Assembly: GCA_030629295.1 (NCBI GenBank)
Contig: DAOVPH010000031.1
Span: 1-11,109 of the forward strand
From: Candidatus Latescibacterota bacterium
GTDB lineage: Bacteria > Latescibacterota > MVCY01
Reading direction: 5' to 3'
Length of the DNA stretch: 11,109 nucleotides
In this document: one piece after another, positions 1 through 6,319 of the stretch
Layout: each line of letters opens with the position of its first letter
Numbering within the stretch: the stretch's first letter is position 1
The notes under the pieces: generated by a model
What the model saw: the letters and a program-made list of their open reading frames with translations, nothing else
Database searches by the model: none
Told to the model about the DNA's origin: nothing
Translations under genes and position numbers: made by a program

Positions 1-1360
1 AGATTCCGATCCTAATAAATTTAGGATTGATTTTAACCAGCTCCCTTAAGGGATCCTGAAGTCGGCGGGCGATGAAGATAGTGCTCCGTAGTCCCGTATC
101 CAGCTCGGGGAACTCCTCCTGGGCCGCTTCAGAAAATGAATACGCAGAAGCTCCATCCTCTTCTACCACAGTATAAGAAAGCTTTCTCTCCGAGCGGGAA
201 AGGATTTCCGCCACCAATCTCTCTGTCTGCTCAACAGCCATTCCGTTGCCCAGGGCAATAATGTCTATCTGATCTCTTTGTACAAGATCCAACAGATCGC
301 TCACTGTTTGCTCCCACTGGTTTTGTAGATCAAGCACTGCTCCCTCTATGTATTCTCCTGCCTGGCCAATTACCGCCGCCCTGGTGACAGTTTTGACTCC
401 GGAACCTATGCCCAGTATTACTGTGTTCTTGAGAGGTGCTCTTAATAGTTCGCTCTTTAAGTTCCTGGCAAACATAATGATAAAGTACTCTTCGGCCTTT
501 TCTGTCAATTCACTCCTCAATTGCCGTTCAATAGCAGGGGCAATCAGTCGTCGGTATCCTTCTTTCATAGCCTTCTTTAGCTCATCGATAAAGATCGTTT
601 CCCTATTCTTCACCACATGAGCCTCTATCCTCTTGAGTATCTCCTCTTCGGGGGCATCTATCGATACCTTAAGGATCTTTTCCTTCTCGCCCCGGTTTAT
701 AGCCAAGATTCGATAAGGCGGGACCTTCCAGGGAGCTTCGCTATACTTGTAATACATCTCAAACTCGCCTCGCAGAAACTGGCCTCTGGCTTGGGTGACA
801 AGCATCCCCTTCTGAGAGGTGAATTTTCTCACAATTTCCCTTATCTCAAGATCTTGAGAGAAACGCTCGGCGACAATATCTCTGGCTGACACCAAAACAG
901 CCTCAGGGGTAAGCAGATCCCCTTCTGTCCTCACATACTGTAAAGCGTAATCTTCAGGTGAGCCTTGTGTCACTTCCTGAGCTAACATTAGGTCTGCCAG
1001 TGGCTGCAGCCCCAGTTGCCTTGCCAACTCCGCCCTGGTAAGCTCTGCTGGCTTGAATGCCAGGCATAAGTCCTCAATTTCAGGGACAGTTAAAGCGTTC
1101 TCAATTTTCTCTTCTATCTGAGGGGAGAACGTCCCCTGGTGGCTGAGAAGTTCGATAAGTTCCTTCTTTCTCCGCTCTAAGAGTTTCATAGCGTTCAGGC
1201 CTCGCTGGATTTCACGGAGCTGTTCTTCATTCAATTCCCCAGTCGTTTCTCTCCGATACCGAGCAATAAAGGGCACTGTGTATCCTGCCTCTAAGAGCTC
1301 AACTGCCTTTTCTACCTGCGATACCTTTAAAGATAGTTTAGATGCAATTTTGACAACCAT
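1..1360 (-). CDS. tex: Tex (YhgF) transcription accessory protein, N-terminal 453 residues, truncated by window edge
   Basis: Reading leftward from ATG at 1360 the frame stays open to base 1, giving 453 complete codons of a family usually about 720-780 residues long. The missing part should hold the helix-hairpin-helix and S1 domains. Family hallmarks are visible: an N-terminal helical segment with VPFIARYRRETTGELNEEQL (about residues 30-50), a YqgF/RNase H-like domain starting near VILGIGSG (314-321), a GASAYS block (403-408, usually GASVYS) and RRLQDPLRELVKINP (432-446). Tex is a nucleic-acid-binding cytoplasmic protein linked to transcription and RNA metabolism. The start is well supported: GAGGAG lies inside the ftsY 3' end, 5 nt before the ATG, and the ftsY stop TAG is only 2 nt upstream, so translation is probably coupled. 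The YqgF entry motif reads GIGSG where the family usually has G-DPG. Family assignment is firm; biochemical activity is not shown. Confidence 0.93.
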   Translation of the reverse strand, partial: MVVKIASKLSLKVSQVEKAVELLEAGYTVPFIARYRRETTGELNEEQLREIQRGLNAMKLLERRKKELIELLSHQGTFSPQIEEKIENALTVPEIEDLCLAFKPAELTRAELARQLGLQPLADLMLAQEVTQGSPEDYALQYVRTEGDLLTPEAVLVSARDIVAERFSQDLEIREIVRKFTSQKGMLVTQARGQFLRGEFEMYYKYSEAPWKVPPYRILAINRGEKEKILKVSIDAPEEEILKRIEAHVVKNRETIFIDELKKAMKEGYRRLIAPAIERQLRSELTEKAEEYFIIMFARNLKSELLRAPLKNTVILGIGSGVKTVTRAAVIGQAGEYIEGAVLDLQNQWEQTVSDLLDLVQRDQIDIIALGNGMAVEQTERLVAEILSRSERKLSYTVVEEDGASAYSFSEAAQEEFPELDTGLRSTIFIARRLQDPLRELVKINPKFIRIGI

Positions 1361-1362
1361 TT

Positions 1363-2037
1363 CTACTCCTCATTGAATAAAGCATTCACAAATTCTGATG
1401 GATCAAATTCTTTTAAATCATCCACTCCTTCTCCGATTCCAACCATCTTGATGGGAATGTTCAAATTATCTTTAATCGCGACAACAATACCTCCTTTCGC
1501 TGTTCCATCCAGTTTAGTGAGGGCAATTCCGGTCAGTCCGATGGCCTGGTTAAAGTAATCTGCCTGGGCGATTGCGTTCTGGCCGGTGGTTGCATCAAGC
1601 ACCAGGATCGTCTCATCAGGGGTGCCTTCTGCCTGCTTACCCAGTACCCTTTTGATCTTCTTCAACTGTTCCATAAGGTTTACCTTGGTGTGAAGTCTGC
1701 CAGCAGTGTCAATGATGAGCAGATTCGCCCCTCGGGACTGGGCGGCACAAAAAGCATCGAAGACTACTGAGGCGGGATCGGCTCCAGGTTGATGTTTGAC
1801 CAGTTCCGCCCCGGTCCGCTTGGCCCAGATCGCCAACTGTTCGATAGCCGCCGCTCGGAAGGTATCGGCCGCAGCTAAGACAACCTTTCTGTCCCAATCC
1901 CGATATCTTTTGGCTAACTTGCCGATCATCGTGGTCTTGCCTGTACCGTTTACCCCCACAGCCATAATCACATAGGGGCGACCTTCCGGCTTGGTAAACT
2001 CCATCGTAGCCGGAGCCGAGCCGTCCCAGATGGCCAA
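1363..2037 (-). CDS. ftsY: FtsY G domain (signal recognition particle receptor GTPase), 3' part of interrupted ftsY
   Basis: This encodes the GTPase domain of FtsY, the membrane-associated receptor that binds the SRP protein Ffh and delivers ribosome-nascent chains to the translocon. Numbering the whole ftsY frame from the GTG at 2307, all SRP-GTPase motifs are intact: G1 GVNGTGKTT (118-126), DTFRAAAIEQL (148-158), DTAGRLHTK (200-208), TKLDGTAKGG (264-273) and the closing GIGEGVDDLKEF. The fragment begins at a TTG (2037) only one codon after the in-frame TAA that ends the N-domain part. No Shine-Dalgarno sequence precedes this TTG, so it is a formal start rather than a supported one. It stays in the same frame as the upstream part, so restoring the TAA to a sense codon would give a normal FtsY of about 314 residues without an acidic A domain. 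The downstream tex gene begins 2 nt after its TAG. Confidence 0.85.
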   Translation of the reverse strand: MAIWDGSAPATMEFTKPEGRPYVIMAVGVNGTGKTTMIGKLAKRYRDWDRKVVLAAADTFRAAAIEQLAIWAKRTGAELVKHQPGADPASVVFDAFCAAQSRGANLLIIDTAGRLHTKVNLMEQLKKIKRVLGKQAEGTPDETILVLDATTGQNAIAQADYFNQAIGLTGIALTKLDGTAKGGIVVAIKDNLNIPIKMVGIGEGVDDLKEFDPSEFVNALFNEE

Positions 2038-2040
2038 ACT

Positions 2041-2043
2041 TTA
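2041..2043 (-). other. In-frame TAA interrupting ftsY
   Basis: On the minus strand the frame reads ...GTG AAA CAG TAA AGT TTG GCC ATC TGG. There is no frameshift: both halves share one frame, so one substitution (for example CAA or GAA to TAA) explains the break. TAA is also the natural stop of mreD, mrdA, rsmB and rpe in this window, which argues against reassignment of TAA in this organism. Confidence 0.9.
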
Positions 2044-2307
2044 CTGTTTCACAAGAGCCTTAACACCCTCGGAATCACTTAGATTCCCTCGCCGAATTGA
2101 CTCCCGAAGACCCCGAATGATTTTTTCGCTGGTCTCCACTCCAATATCCGCCCCGATGAGCACCTCTTCGAGTTCTTCCAGCATTTCCCCATCTGCCCTC
2201 GGATGTCTGCTTACCACCGCCGAAAGCTTCCTCACCATCCCGGTGCGAGTTTTCTTCAGGACATCTGCTAACTTTCTAAACAAGAGATTCTGCTCCTGTA
2301 GTTTCAC
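2041..2307 (-). CDS. ftsY: FtsY N domain, 5' part of interrupted ftsY
   Basis: These 88 residues match the N-terminal helical bundle of FtsY. A basic, amphipathic start (FRKLADVLKKTRTGMVRKL) is followed by LEELEEVLIGADIGVETSEK (about residues 43-62), the typical helix pair before the GTPase domain. The GTG start at 2307 is preceded by AAAGGT at a suitable distance, and a strong promoter lies just upstream, so this end of the gene looks fully functional. The frame stops at TAA (2041-2043) after LVKQ, inside or just after the last N-domain helix and about 28 codons before the P-loop. In ordinary FtsY the frame runs on into the G domain, as it would here without this codon. An N domain alone cannot bind GTP, so either the stop is bypassed, the base is wrong, or the gene is broken. 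Confidence 0.82.
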   Translation of the reverse strand: MKLQEQNLLFRKLADVLKKTRTGMVRKLSAVVSRHPRADGEMLEELEEVLIGADIGVETSEKIIRGLRESIRRGNLSDSEGVKALVKQ

Positions 2308-2342
2308 AATTACCTTTAGTTAATCAGTCTGCATAAGCGTAT

Positions 2343-2371
2343 AGTATAAGAAACCGGGAGAGATTTGTCAA
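2343..2371 (-). promoter_or_regulatory. Sigma-70-type promoter for ftsY-tex
   Basis: On the minus strand TTGACA (2371-2366) is followed by a 17-nt spacer and TATACT (2348-2343). Transcription would start near 2336, giving a leader of roughly 28 nt before the GTG at 2307. The AAAGGT ribosome binding site lies within that leader. The -35 box is a perfect match and the -10 box differs at one position. This is inferred from sequence only. Confidence 0.8.
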
Positions 2372-2406
2372 TAGAAACTTATTTCTTTTGTAGAAAGTCA
2401 AATCTG

Positions 2407-2500
2407 GCCACAAGGACACAAAGAGCACAAAGAAACCAGAACATATAACTAACTAATTATTAAGAACATTCTTTCTTCGTGTCCTTGGCGCCTTTGTGGC
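2407..2500. repeat. GCCAC-bounded imperfect inverted repeat, copy 1
   Basis: The left arm (2407-2436, beginning GCCACAAGGACAC) and the reverse complement of the right arm (2471-2500, beginning GCCACAAAGGCGCC) agree at about 22 of 30 positions around an AT-rich centre of about 34 nt. The similarity extends a few bases outward (ATCT on the left against AGAT on the right). The ends GCCAC...GTGGC match the element at 9035-9147, which suggests a dispersed palindromic, REP-like or miniature non-autonomous element. No transposase is nearby and I see no clear target duplication. It contains no T tract that would make it a classical terminator. Confidence 0.65.
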
Positions 2501-2612
2501 AAGATCAGTTTTGGATACTTTTTACGGCCGAATCAATTATGGCTCCCCAACCTCAACAAGCTACTGTAAGATCAGTAATTAGGGATATTAGTACAATTCA
2601 GCAAGATAGGTT

Positions 2613-2634
2613 TCTGTTCAACGAATAGAACAGA
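2613..2634. promoter_or_regulatory. Palindrome upstream of COG1900 gene, possible operator
   Basis: TCTGTTC (2613-2619) and GAACAGA (2628-2634) form a perfect 7-bp inverted repeat around 8 nt. It ends 13 nt before the -35 box of the rightward gene. The position and size would fit binding of a dimeric regulator. No regulator is encoded in the window, so this is a candidate only. Confidence 0.35.
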
Positions 2635-2647
2635 GGAATTTTTTCCC

Positions 2648-2676
2648 TTGACAAAACGTCCTCAAAATTGTATCAT
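2648..2676 (+). promoter_or_regulatory. Sigma-70-type promoter of the COG1900 gene
   Basis: TTGACA (2648-2653), a 17-nt spacer and TATCAT (2671-2676) form a near-consensus promoter. Transcription would begin near 2683, only about 15 nt before the ATG at 2698. The -10 box overlaps an in-frame TTG at 2668, so that upstream codon cannot be the translation start of this transcript. So short a leader also leaves no room for a riboswitch. Confidence 0.75.
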
Positions 2677-2684
2677 TTCTCAAC

Positions 2685-2690
2685 AGGAGG
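2685..2690 (+). promoter_or_regulatory. Ribosome binding site AGGAGG, fixes start at 2698
   Basis: A perfect AGGAGG lies 7 nt before ATG 2698. It selects this ATG over the in-frame TTG at 2668, which would add ten residues lying inside promoter sequence. Confidence 0.85.
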
Positions 2691-2697
2691 CAAAGAG

Positions 2698-3897
2698 ATG
2701 GCCAAGAGCTACGCTGAAATAAACGCAAAGATAAAAAAGGGGGCAGCAGTAGTTGTCACTGCCGAGGAGATCATCGACATTGTTGAACAAGAAGGAACCC
2801 GAAAGGCCGCCCAACAGGTAGATGTGGTTACTACAGGTACTTTCGGGCCGATGTGCTCCTCTGGGATGCTCCTAAATATCGGACATTCCACTCCCAAGAT
2901 TAAAATTCACCAGGCCTGGCTAAACGACATCCCTGTCTCTGCTGGCTTAGCCGCTGTAGACCTTTACCTGGGGGGTACCGCTCTGCCGGAGCACGACCCA
3001 TTGAATACCCATTATCCGGGAGAGTTCCTCTACGGCGGGGGCCATGTGATCCAGGACTTGGTCGGAGGTAAAGACATTCAACTTAAAGCTATCGGCTACG
3101 GTACTGATTGCTATCCCCGGAAACGACTGGAGACATGGATCAACATCAAAGACCTGAATGAAGCCACCCTGTTGAATCCCAGAAATGCCTACCAGAATTA
3201 CAATGTGGCAGTGAACCTTTCAGCTAAAACCATTCACACCTATATGGGCGTCCTCAAATCCAACTTAGGGAACGCCATCTACTGCAGTGCCGGTCAGCTC
3301 AGTCCCCTGTTTAATGACCCCTTTTACAGAACCATCGGCGTTGGGACCAGAATCTTCTTAGGGGGTGGGGTGGGCTATGTCTGCTGGCATGGGACCCAAC
3401 ATGACCCTAACGTTCCCAGGGGAGAGAACGGCGTGGTCAAAGCCGGAGCAGGCACCTTGGCCGTCATCGGAGATCTTAAACAGATGAGCCCTGAATGGCT
3501 GGTCGGCGTAAGTATGTTGGGATATGGGGCATCGCTGACGGTGGGACTGGGTATTCCCATTCCTATCTTAAACGAACAGATCGTCCGCTTTACCGCGGTC
3601 AAAGACGAAGAGATATGGGCTCCGATAGTCGATTACTCCGATGCCTACCCCAATAATAAATCGAAGATCCTGGGCGAGGTAGACTACAAATCCTTAAAAC
3701 AAGGGAACATCACCATAAAAGGGGGAAAGGTCCCTACTTCCTCTCTTTCCAGTTACTCCAAGGCAAGAGAGATTGCCAAGACCCTGAAGGAGTGGATCAA
3801 AAAGGGAGAATTTCTCTTGGGGGCTCCTTCGCAACTTGTCCCTTCGGTAGAGTCTGAAATTCGGTTTAAACCCCTGAAGTATCGCCCCCTCCAGTAG
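2698..3897 (+). CDS. COG1900/DUF39 homocysteine biosynthesis protein (L-aspartate semialdehyde sulfurtransferase type)
   Basis: This 399-residue cytoplasmic protein belongs to the DUF39/COG1900 family. In methanogens that family is known to convert aspartate semialdehyde to homocysteine using sulfide, bypassing acylated homoserine intermediates. The family pattern is clear: TTGTFGPMCSSG (45-56), IGHSTPKIKIHQAWLNDIPV (61-80), GGTALPEHDP, YGGGHVIQDLVGGK and GYGTDCYPRKR (134-144). Cys53 and Cys138 sit where the family has its two essential cysteines. The protein stops after the DUF39 domain, without the CBS domains of the methanogen enzyme, and no ferredoxin/NIL-domain partner is in the window. 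The start at ATG 2698 is set by AGGAGG and a promoter just upstream. The gene is monocistronic and converges on murD with 9 nt between stops. Family membership is secure; the sulfur donor and partner protein are inferred. Confidence 0.88.
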   Translation: MAKSYAEINAKIKKGAAVVVTAEEIIDIVEQEGTRKAAQQVDVVTTGTFGPMCSSGMLLNIGHSTPKIKIHQAWLNDIPVSAGLAAVDLYLGGTALPEHDPLNTHYPGEFLYGGGHVIQDLVGGKDIQLKAIGYGTDCYPRKRLETWINIKDLNEATLLNPRNAYQNYNVAVNLSAKTIHTYMGVLKSNLGNAIYCSAGQLSPLFNDPFYRTIGVGTRIFLGGGVGYVCWHGTQHDPNVPRGENGVVKAGAGTLAVIGDLKQMSPEWLVGVSMLGYGASLTVGLGIPIPILNEQIVRFTAVKDEEIWAPIVDYSDAYPNNKSKILGEVDYKSLKQGNITIKGGKVPTSSLSSYSKAREIAKTLKEWIKKGEFLLGAPSQLVPSVESEIRFKPLKYRPLQ

Positions 3898-3906
3898 TCG
3901 AAAACT

Positions 3907-5328
3907 CTACATCTGGGATATTGGTAACTCCCAAACCAGCTTCTTGAATATCTCTCCTCTCTCTCTAAAATTTCTGAACATATCGTAGCTGGCACAGGCA
4001 GGCGACAGTAACACTACTCCACCCTTTCGAGTCTCTTCCTTGGCCTTCTGTACCGTTTGAGCAAGAGAAAGACAATAGTGCAAAGATACTTTCCTTCCCT
4101 GTTGGTTTTTTTCTCTCTCCACCAGAGTGCCGATTTTTTTCGCAGTGGCTCCAATCAGGATGAGAGTCTTTACTCGAGCAGTAATTGCTTTTGCTAACTC
4201 TCCGAATTGCAGGCCTTTATCGGACCCTCCCACGATAAGGGCGATCTCTCCTGAGAAGCAGTCCAGGGCCGCCAAAGTGGCTTCAGGAGTAGTAGCGATG
4301 GAATCGTTGTAGTATTTAACTCCGCCCAGCTCTCTGACAAACTCTAACCGATGTTCCACGCCCTGGAAGGTGCGAAATGTCTCTCGAATGGCCTTTAGTG
4401 GAGCTTCTGCCAACCAGGCGGCTGCGGCCGAAACCAGAGCATTTTGCAGATTGTGTTTGCCTGGCAGAAGCAGTTCTTGTACCCCACAGATCTCGGCCTG
4501 ATGGGTCCCTTGCCTCAAAATAATCTTCTCCCCTTGGACAAATGCCCCTTGGTCAAGTTTCCTCTTCAGACTGAAGAACCACACCTTGCCCTGGCACTCT
4601 TTTTCCCAATCTCTGACAATGGGGTCGTCGTAGTTCAGCACTGCTATATCTCCACGTCCTTGATGAGCGATTATCTCTTTTTTGGCCTCAATGTAGTTTT
4701 TCATCGTCCGGTGGCGGTCAAGATGGTTAGGAGTGAGATTGGTTATTACCGCTATGTGTGGGCTTTTACCTACACTCCGGAGGTATTCTAACTGAAAGCT
4801 GGAAAGCTCCAACACCACCGGGGTATCAGGTTTGATCTGGCGAAGCCGTTCCAGGGGAGAGCCGCCGATATTTCCTCCCACCACGGTCTGGGGATTTACT
4901 TTCTGGAGAATATCGCCGATTAAGGCGGTGGTAGTAGTCTTGCCATTAGTTCCAGTTATCCCGATTATAGGTGCAGGACAGAGGCGGAAAAAGAGGTTCA
5001 TCTCTGTTTCAATCGGTACGTCGTTCTCCCGGGCAACCTTCAAGAAAGGAGAGTCTTGAGGCACAGCTGGGTTGACCACAATCAACTCTGCCTCCTGGAA
5101 ATCTTTTCTGTCGTGTCCACTCAGTTTTAGCGTTACTGGCAGGTTGGCTAAGGCATCTACTGATTCCTGGAGGGTCTCTCTGCCCCGCAGATCAGTGACG
5201 GTGACTTCGGCTCCCTTGCTCACCAAGAACCTGGTGACACCCAACCCTCCCCCGAAAAGTCCCAATCCCATTACAGTAACTTTTTTACCCTTGAAGTCCA
5301 ATTCCATCTCACTTTCTGCCCTTTTCAC
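3907..5328 (-). CDS. murD: UDP-N-acetylmuramoylalanine--D-glutamate ligase
   Basis: MurD adds D-glutamate to UDP-MurNAc-L-Ala in the cytoplasm, using ATP. From GTG 5328 the protein has 473 residues, slightly above the usual 440-460. Visible motifs are the N-terminal Rossmann VMGLGLFGGG (19-28), the ATP loop GITGTNGKTTTT (123-134), NLTPNHLDRH (197-206), the EAKKEI segment with the expected carbamylated lysine (about 214-219), GKHNLQNAL (290-298), FQGVEHRLEF (321-330), NDSIATTPEAT (341-351) and LSPACASYDMF (441-451). All three Mur-ligase domains are present. Start choice: GTG 5328 has GGGAGG 6 nt upstream. A GTG at 5346 that overlaps the hprK stop by 4 nt has only a distant GGAG, and ATG 5307 has a weak site although its N terminus resembles most MurDs. 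This is the last gene of the leftward operon and ends 9 nt from the converging COG1900 gene. Confidence 0.94.
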   Translation of the reverse strand: MKRAESEMELDFKGKKVTVMGLGLFGGGLGVTRFLVSKGAEVTVTDLRGRETLQESVDALANLPVTLKLSGHDRKDFQEAELIVVNPAVPQDSPFLKVARENDVPIETEMNLFFRLCPAPIIGITGTNGKTTTTALIGDILQKVNPQTVVGGNIGGSPLERLRQIKPDTPVVLELSSFQLEYLRSVGKSPHIAVITNLTPNHLDRHRTMKNYIEAKKEIIAHQGRGDIAVLNYDDPIVRDWEKECQGKVWFFSLKRKLDQGAFVQGEKIILRQGTHQAEICGVQELLLPGKHNLQNALVSAAAAWLAEAPLKAIRETFRTFQGVEHRLEFVRELGGVKYYNDSIATTPEATLAALDCFSGEIALIVGGSDKGLQFGELAKAITARVKTLILIGATAKKIGTLVEREKNQQGRKVSLHYCLSLAQTVQKAKEETRKGGVVLLSPACASYDMFRNFRERGEIFKKLVWELPISQM

Positions 5329-5334
5329 CTGAAG

Positions 5335-5340
5335 CCTCCC
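5335..5340 (-). promoter_or_regulatory. Ribosome binding site GGGAGG of murD
   Basis: GGGAGG ends 6 nt before GTG 5328. It favours that start over the GTG at 5346, which it follows, and it places the murD start just downstream of the hprK stop. Confidence 0.6.
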
Positions 5341-5342
5341 AG

Positions 5343-6305
5343 TCACTCTGAGAAAGAAACTCCCTCTTGCCTTCTCCTCTTTTTTATCAACTCCAACAGC
5401 TTTTTATTGAACTCCTTAGCAGGATGATGGCCACTGACTCGCAAAAGATAATTAAGGGCAATTATTTCGGCAATTACGGTGATATTTTTGCCTGGATAGA
5501 TGGGAATGGTAACCTTTGGAATTTCTACATCCAAAATGGAGACAACCTTGTCATCGATGCCTATTCTCTCGTAGTCCATGTTTTCGTCCCAGTCTACCAG
5601 TTCTACTTCCACCTGGACTCTTTTTTGGAGACGGATCGCCCTGACTCCGAATACCTTCTCTACATCCACTATGCCCACACCTCGGATCTCGAGGTGATGG
5701 CGCAGGATATCATTGCCTTTGCCCATCAAAATGCCTTGGCTCCTGCGGCTAATGATCACTATGTCGTCGGCGACCAGGCGATGTCCCCGTTCCACTAGGT
5801 CTAAGGCAAGCTCGCTTTTGCCTATGGAGCTTCTGCCGGTGAACAGAAGACCAACACCGTAGACATCCACCAAGGAGCCGTGGAGAGTGAGGCGGGGGGC
5901 AAAGATATCGTCTAAGTAGAGGCTAAACAGATGAGTGAACTTAGTGGTGGCAAACCTCGTTTTGAACAGAGGGATAGCCTGTTGGTCGGCAAGCTCTGTC
6001 AGTCCGCCAGGAATGGGGTTGTTTCCGGTGATGATAATGCAGGGGAGGTCAAACTGGAAGATCATCCCCAAGGTCTCCCGTCTCTTTTTCTCTGGAAGCT
6101 CAGCCAGGTAGACCATCTCGGTGTTGCCCAGTACTTGAACTCGATCAAAAGTGTAAAGCTCTACAAATCCGGTTAAAGCCAGACCCGGGCGATGGATCTC
6201 AGCACTGGTAAGCTTCCGATCCATCCCTCCCTGTCCAGCCACCAGTCTCAAAGCTAACCTCCGTCGATTCTGTTTGAAAAATGTCTCTACAGTGATTTCT
6301 CCCAT
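5343..6305 (-). CDS. hprK: HPr kinase/phosphorylase
   Basis: HprK phosphorylates and dephosphorylates a serine of HPr (or an HPr-like protein) in response to metabolic state. The 320-residue protein has a complete N-terminal domain (about 1-130) and the catalytic domain: LHGSLVDVYG with His142, the P-loop GRSSIGKSE (157-165), RGHRLVADDIV (173-183) and the family signature LEIRGVGIVDV (205-215). The usual loop is GxSGxGKSE; here the middle glycine is Ser160, but the Walker A consensus GxxxxGKS is kept. The start is ATG 6305, preceded by a G-rich site that overlaps the rpe stop and lies 7 nt upstream; a TTG one codon earlier is less likely. No HPr, enzyme I or sugar permease is in the window. 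Its neighbours are rpe (14 nt upstream) and murD (17 nt downstream of its stop), so its transcription is tied to wall synthesis. Confidence 0.93.
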   Translation of the reverse strand: MGEITVETFFKQNRRRLALRLVAGQGGMDRKLTSAEIHRPGLALTGFVELYTFDRVQVLGNTEMVYLAELPEKKRRETLGMIFQFDLPCIIITGNNPIPGGLTELADQQAIPLFKTRFATTKFTHLFSLYLDDIFAPRLTLHGSLVDVYGVGLLFTGRSSIGKSELALDLVERGHRLVADDIVIISRRSQGILMGKGNDILRHHLEIRGVGIVDVEKVFGVRAIRLQKRVQVEVELVDWDENMDYERIGIDDKVVSILDVEIPKVTIPIYPGKNITVIAEIIALNYLLRVSGHHPAKEFNKKLLELIKKRRRQEGVSFSE

Positions 6306-6319
6306 CAAAGATTCCCCCC

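Larger units (their letters stand above)
2308..2697. other. 390-nt divergent intergenic region
   Basis: This gap separates the leftward ftsY-tex unit from the rightward COG1900 gene. It holds the ftsY promoter (2343-2371), a GCCAC-bounded imperfect inverted repeat (2407-2500), a 7-bp palindrome (2613-2634) and the promoter and ribosome binding site of the rightward gene (2648-2690). Between about 2507 and 2612 I see nothing convincing. A 29-codon ATG frame at 2539-2628 has no ribosome binding site and is not called. Confidence 0.7.

Noticed and set aside
348..889. Two adjacent rightward open frames of 90 codons each
   Set aside because: They lie antisense to the continuous, well-conserved tex frame and encode nothing recognisable.
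2041..2043. Reassigned TAA or special-amino-acid codon in ftsY
   Set aside because: TAA ends several other genes in this window, and known insertion of selenocysteine or pyrrolysine uses TGA or TAG.
2539..2628. A 29-codon ATG frame upstream of the COG1900 gene, possibly a leader peptide
   Set aside because: It has no ribosome binding site and no promoter of its own, and it ends upstream of the predicted transcription start of the gene.
2668..2697. TTG start adding ten residues to the COG1900 protein
   Set aside because: The codons lie across the -10 box and ribosome binding site; AGGAGG points to ATG 2698.
2520..2697. SAM-type riboswitch before the homocysteine gene
   Set aside because: The predicted transcript leader is only about 15 nt, and I see no riboswitch-like stem set.
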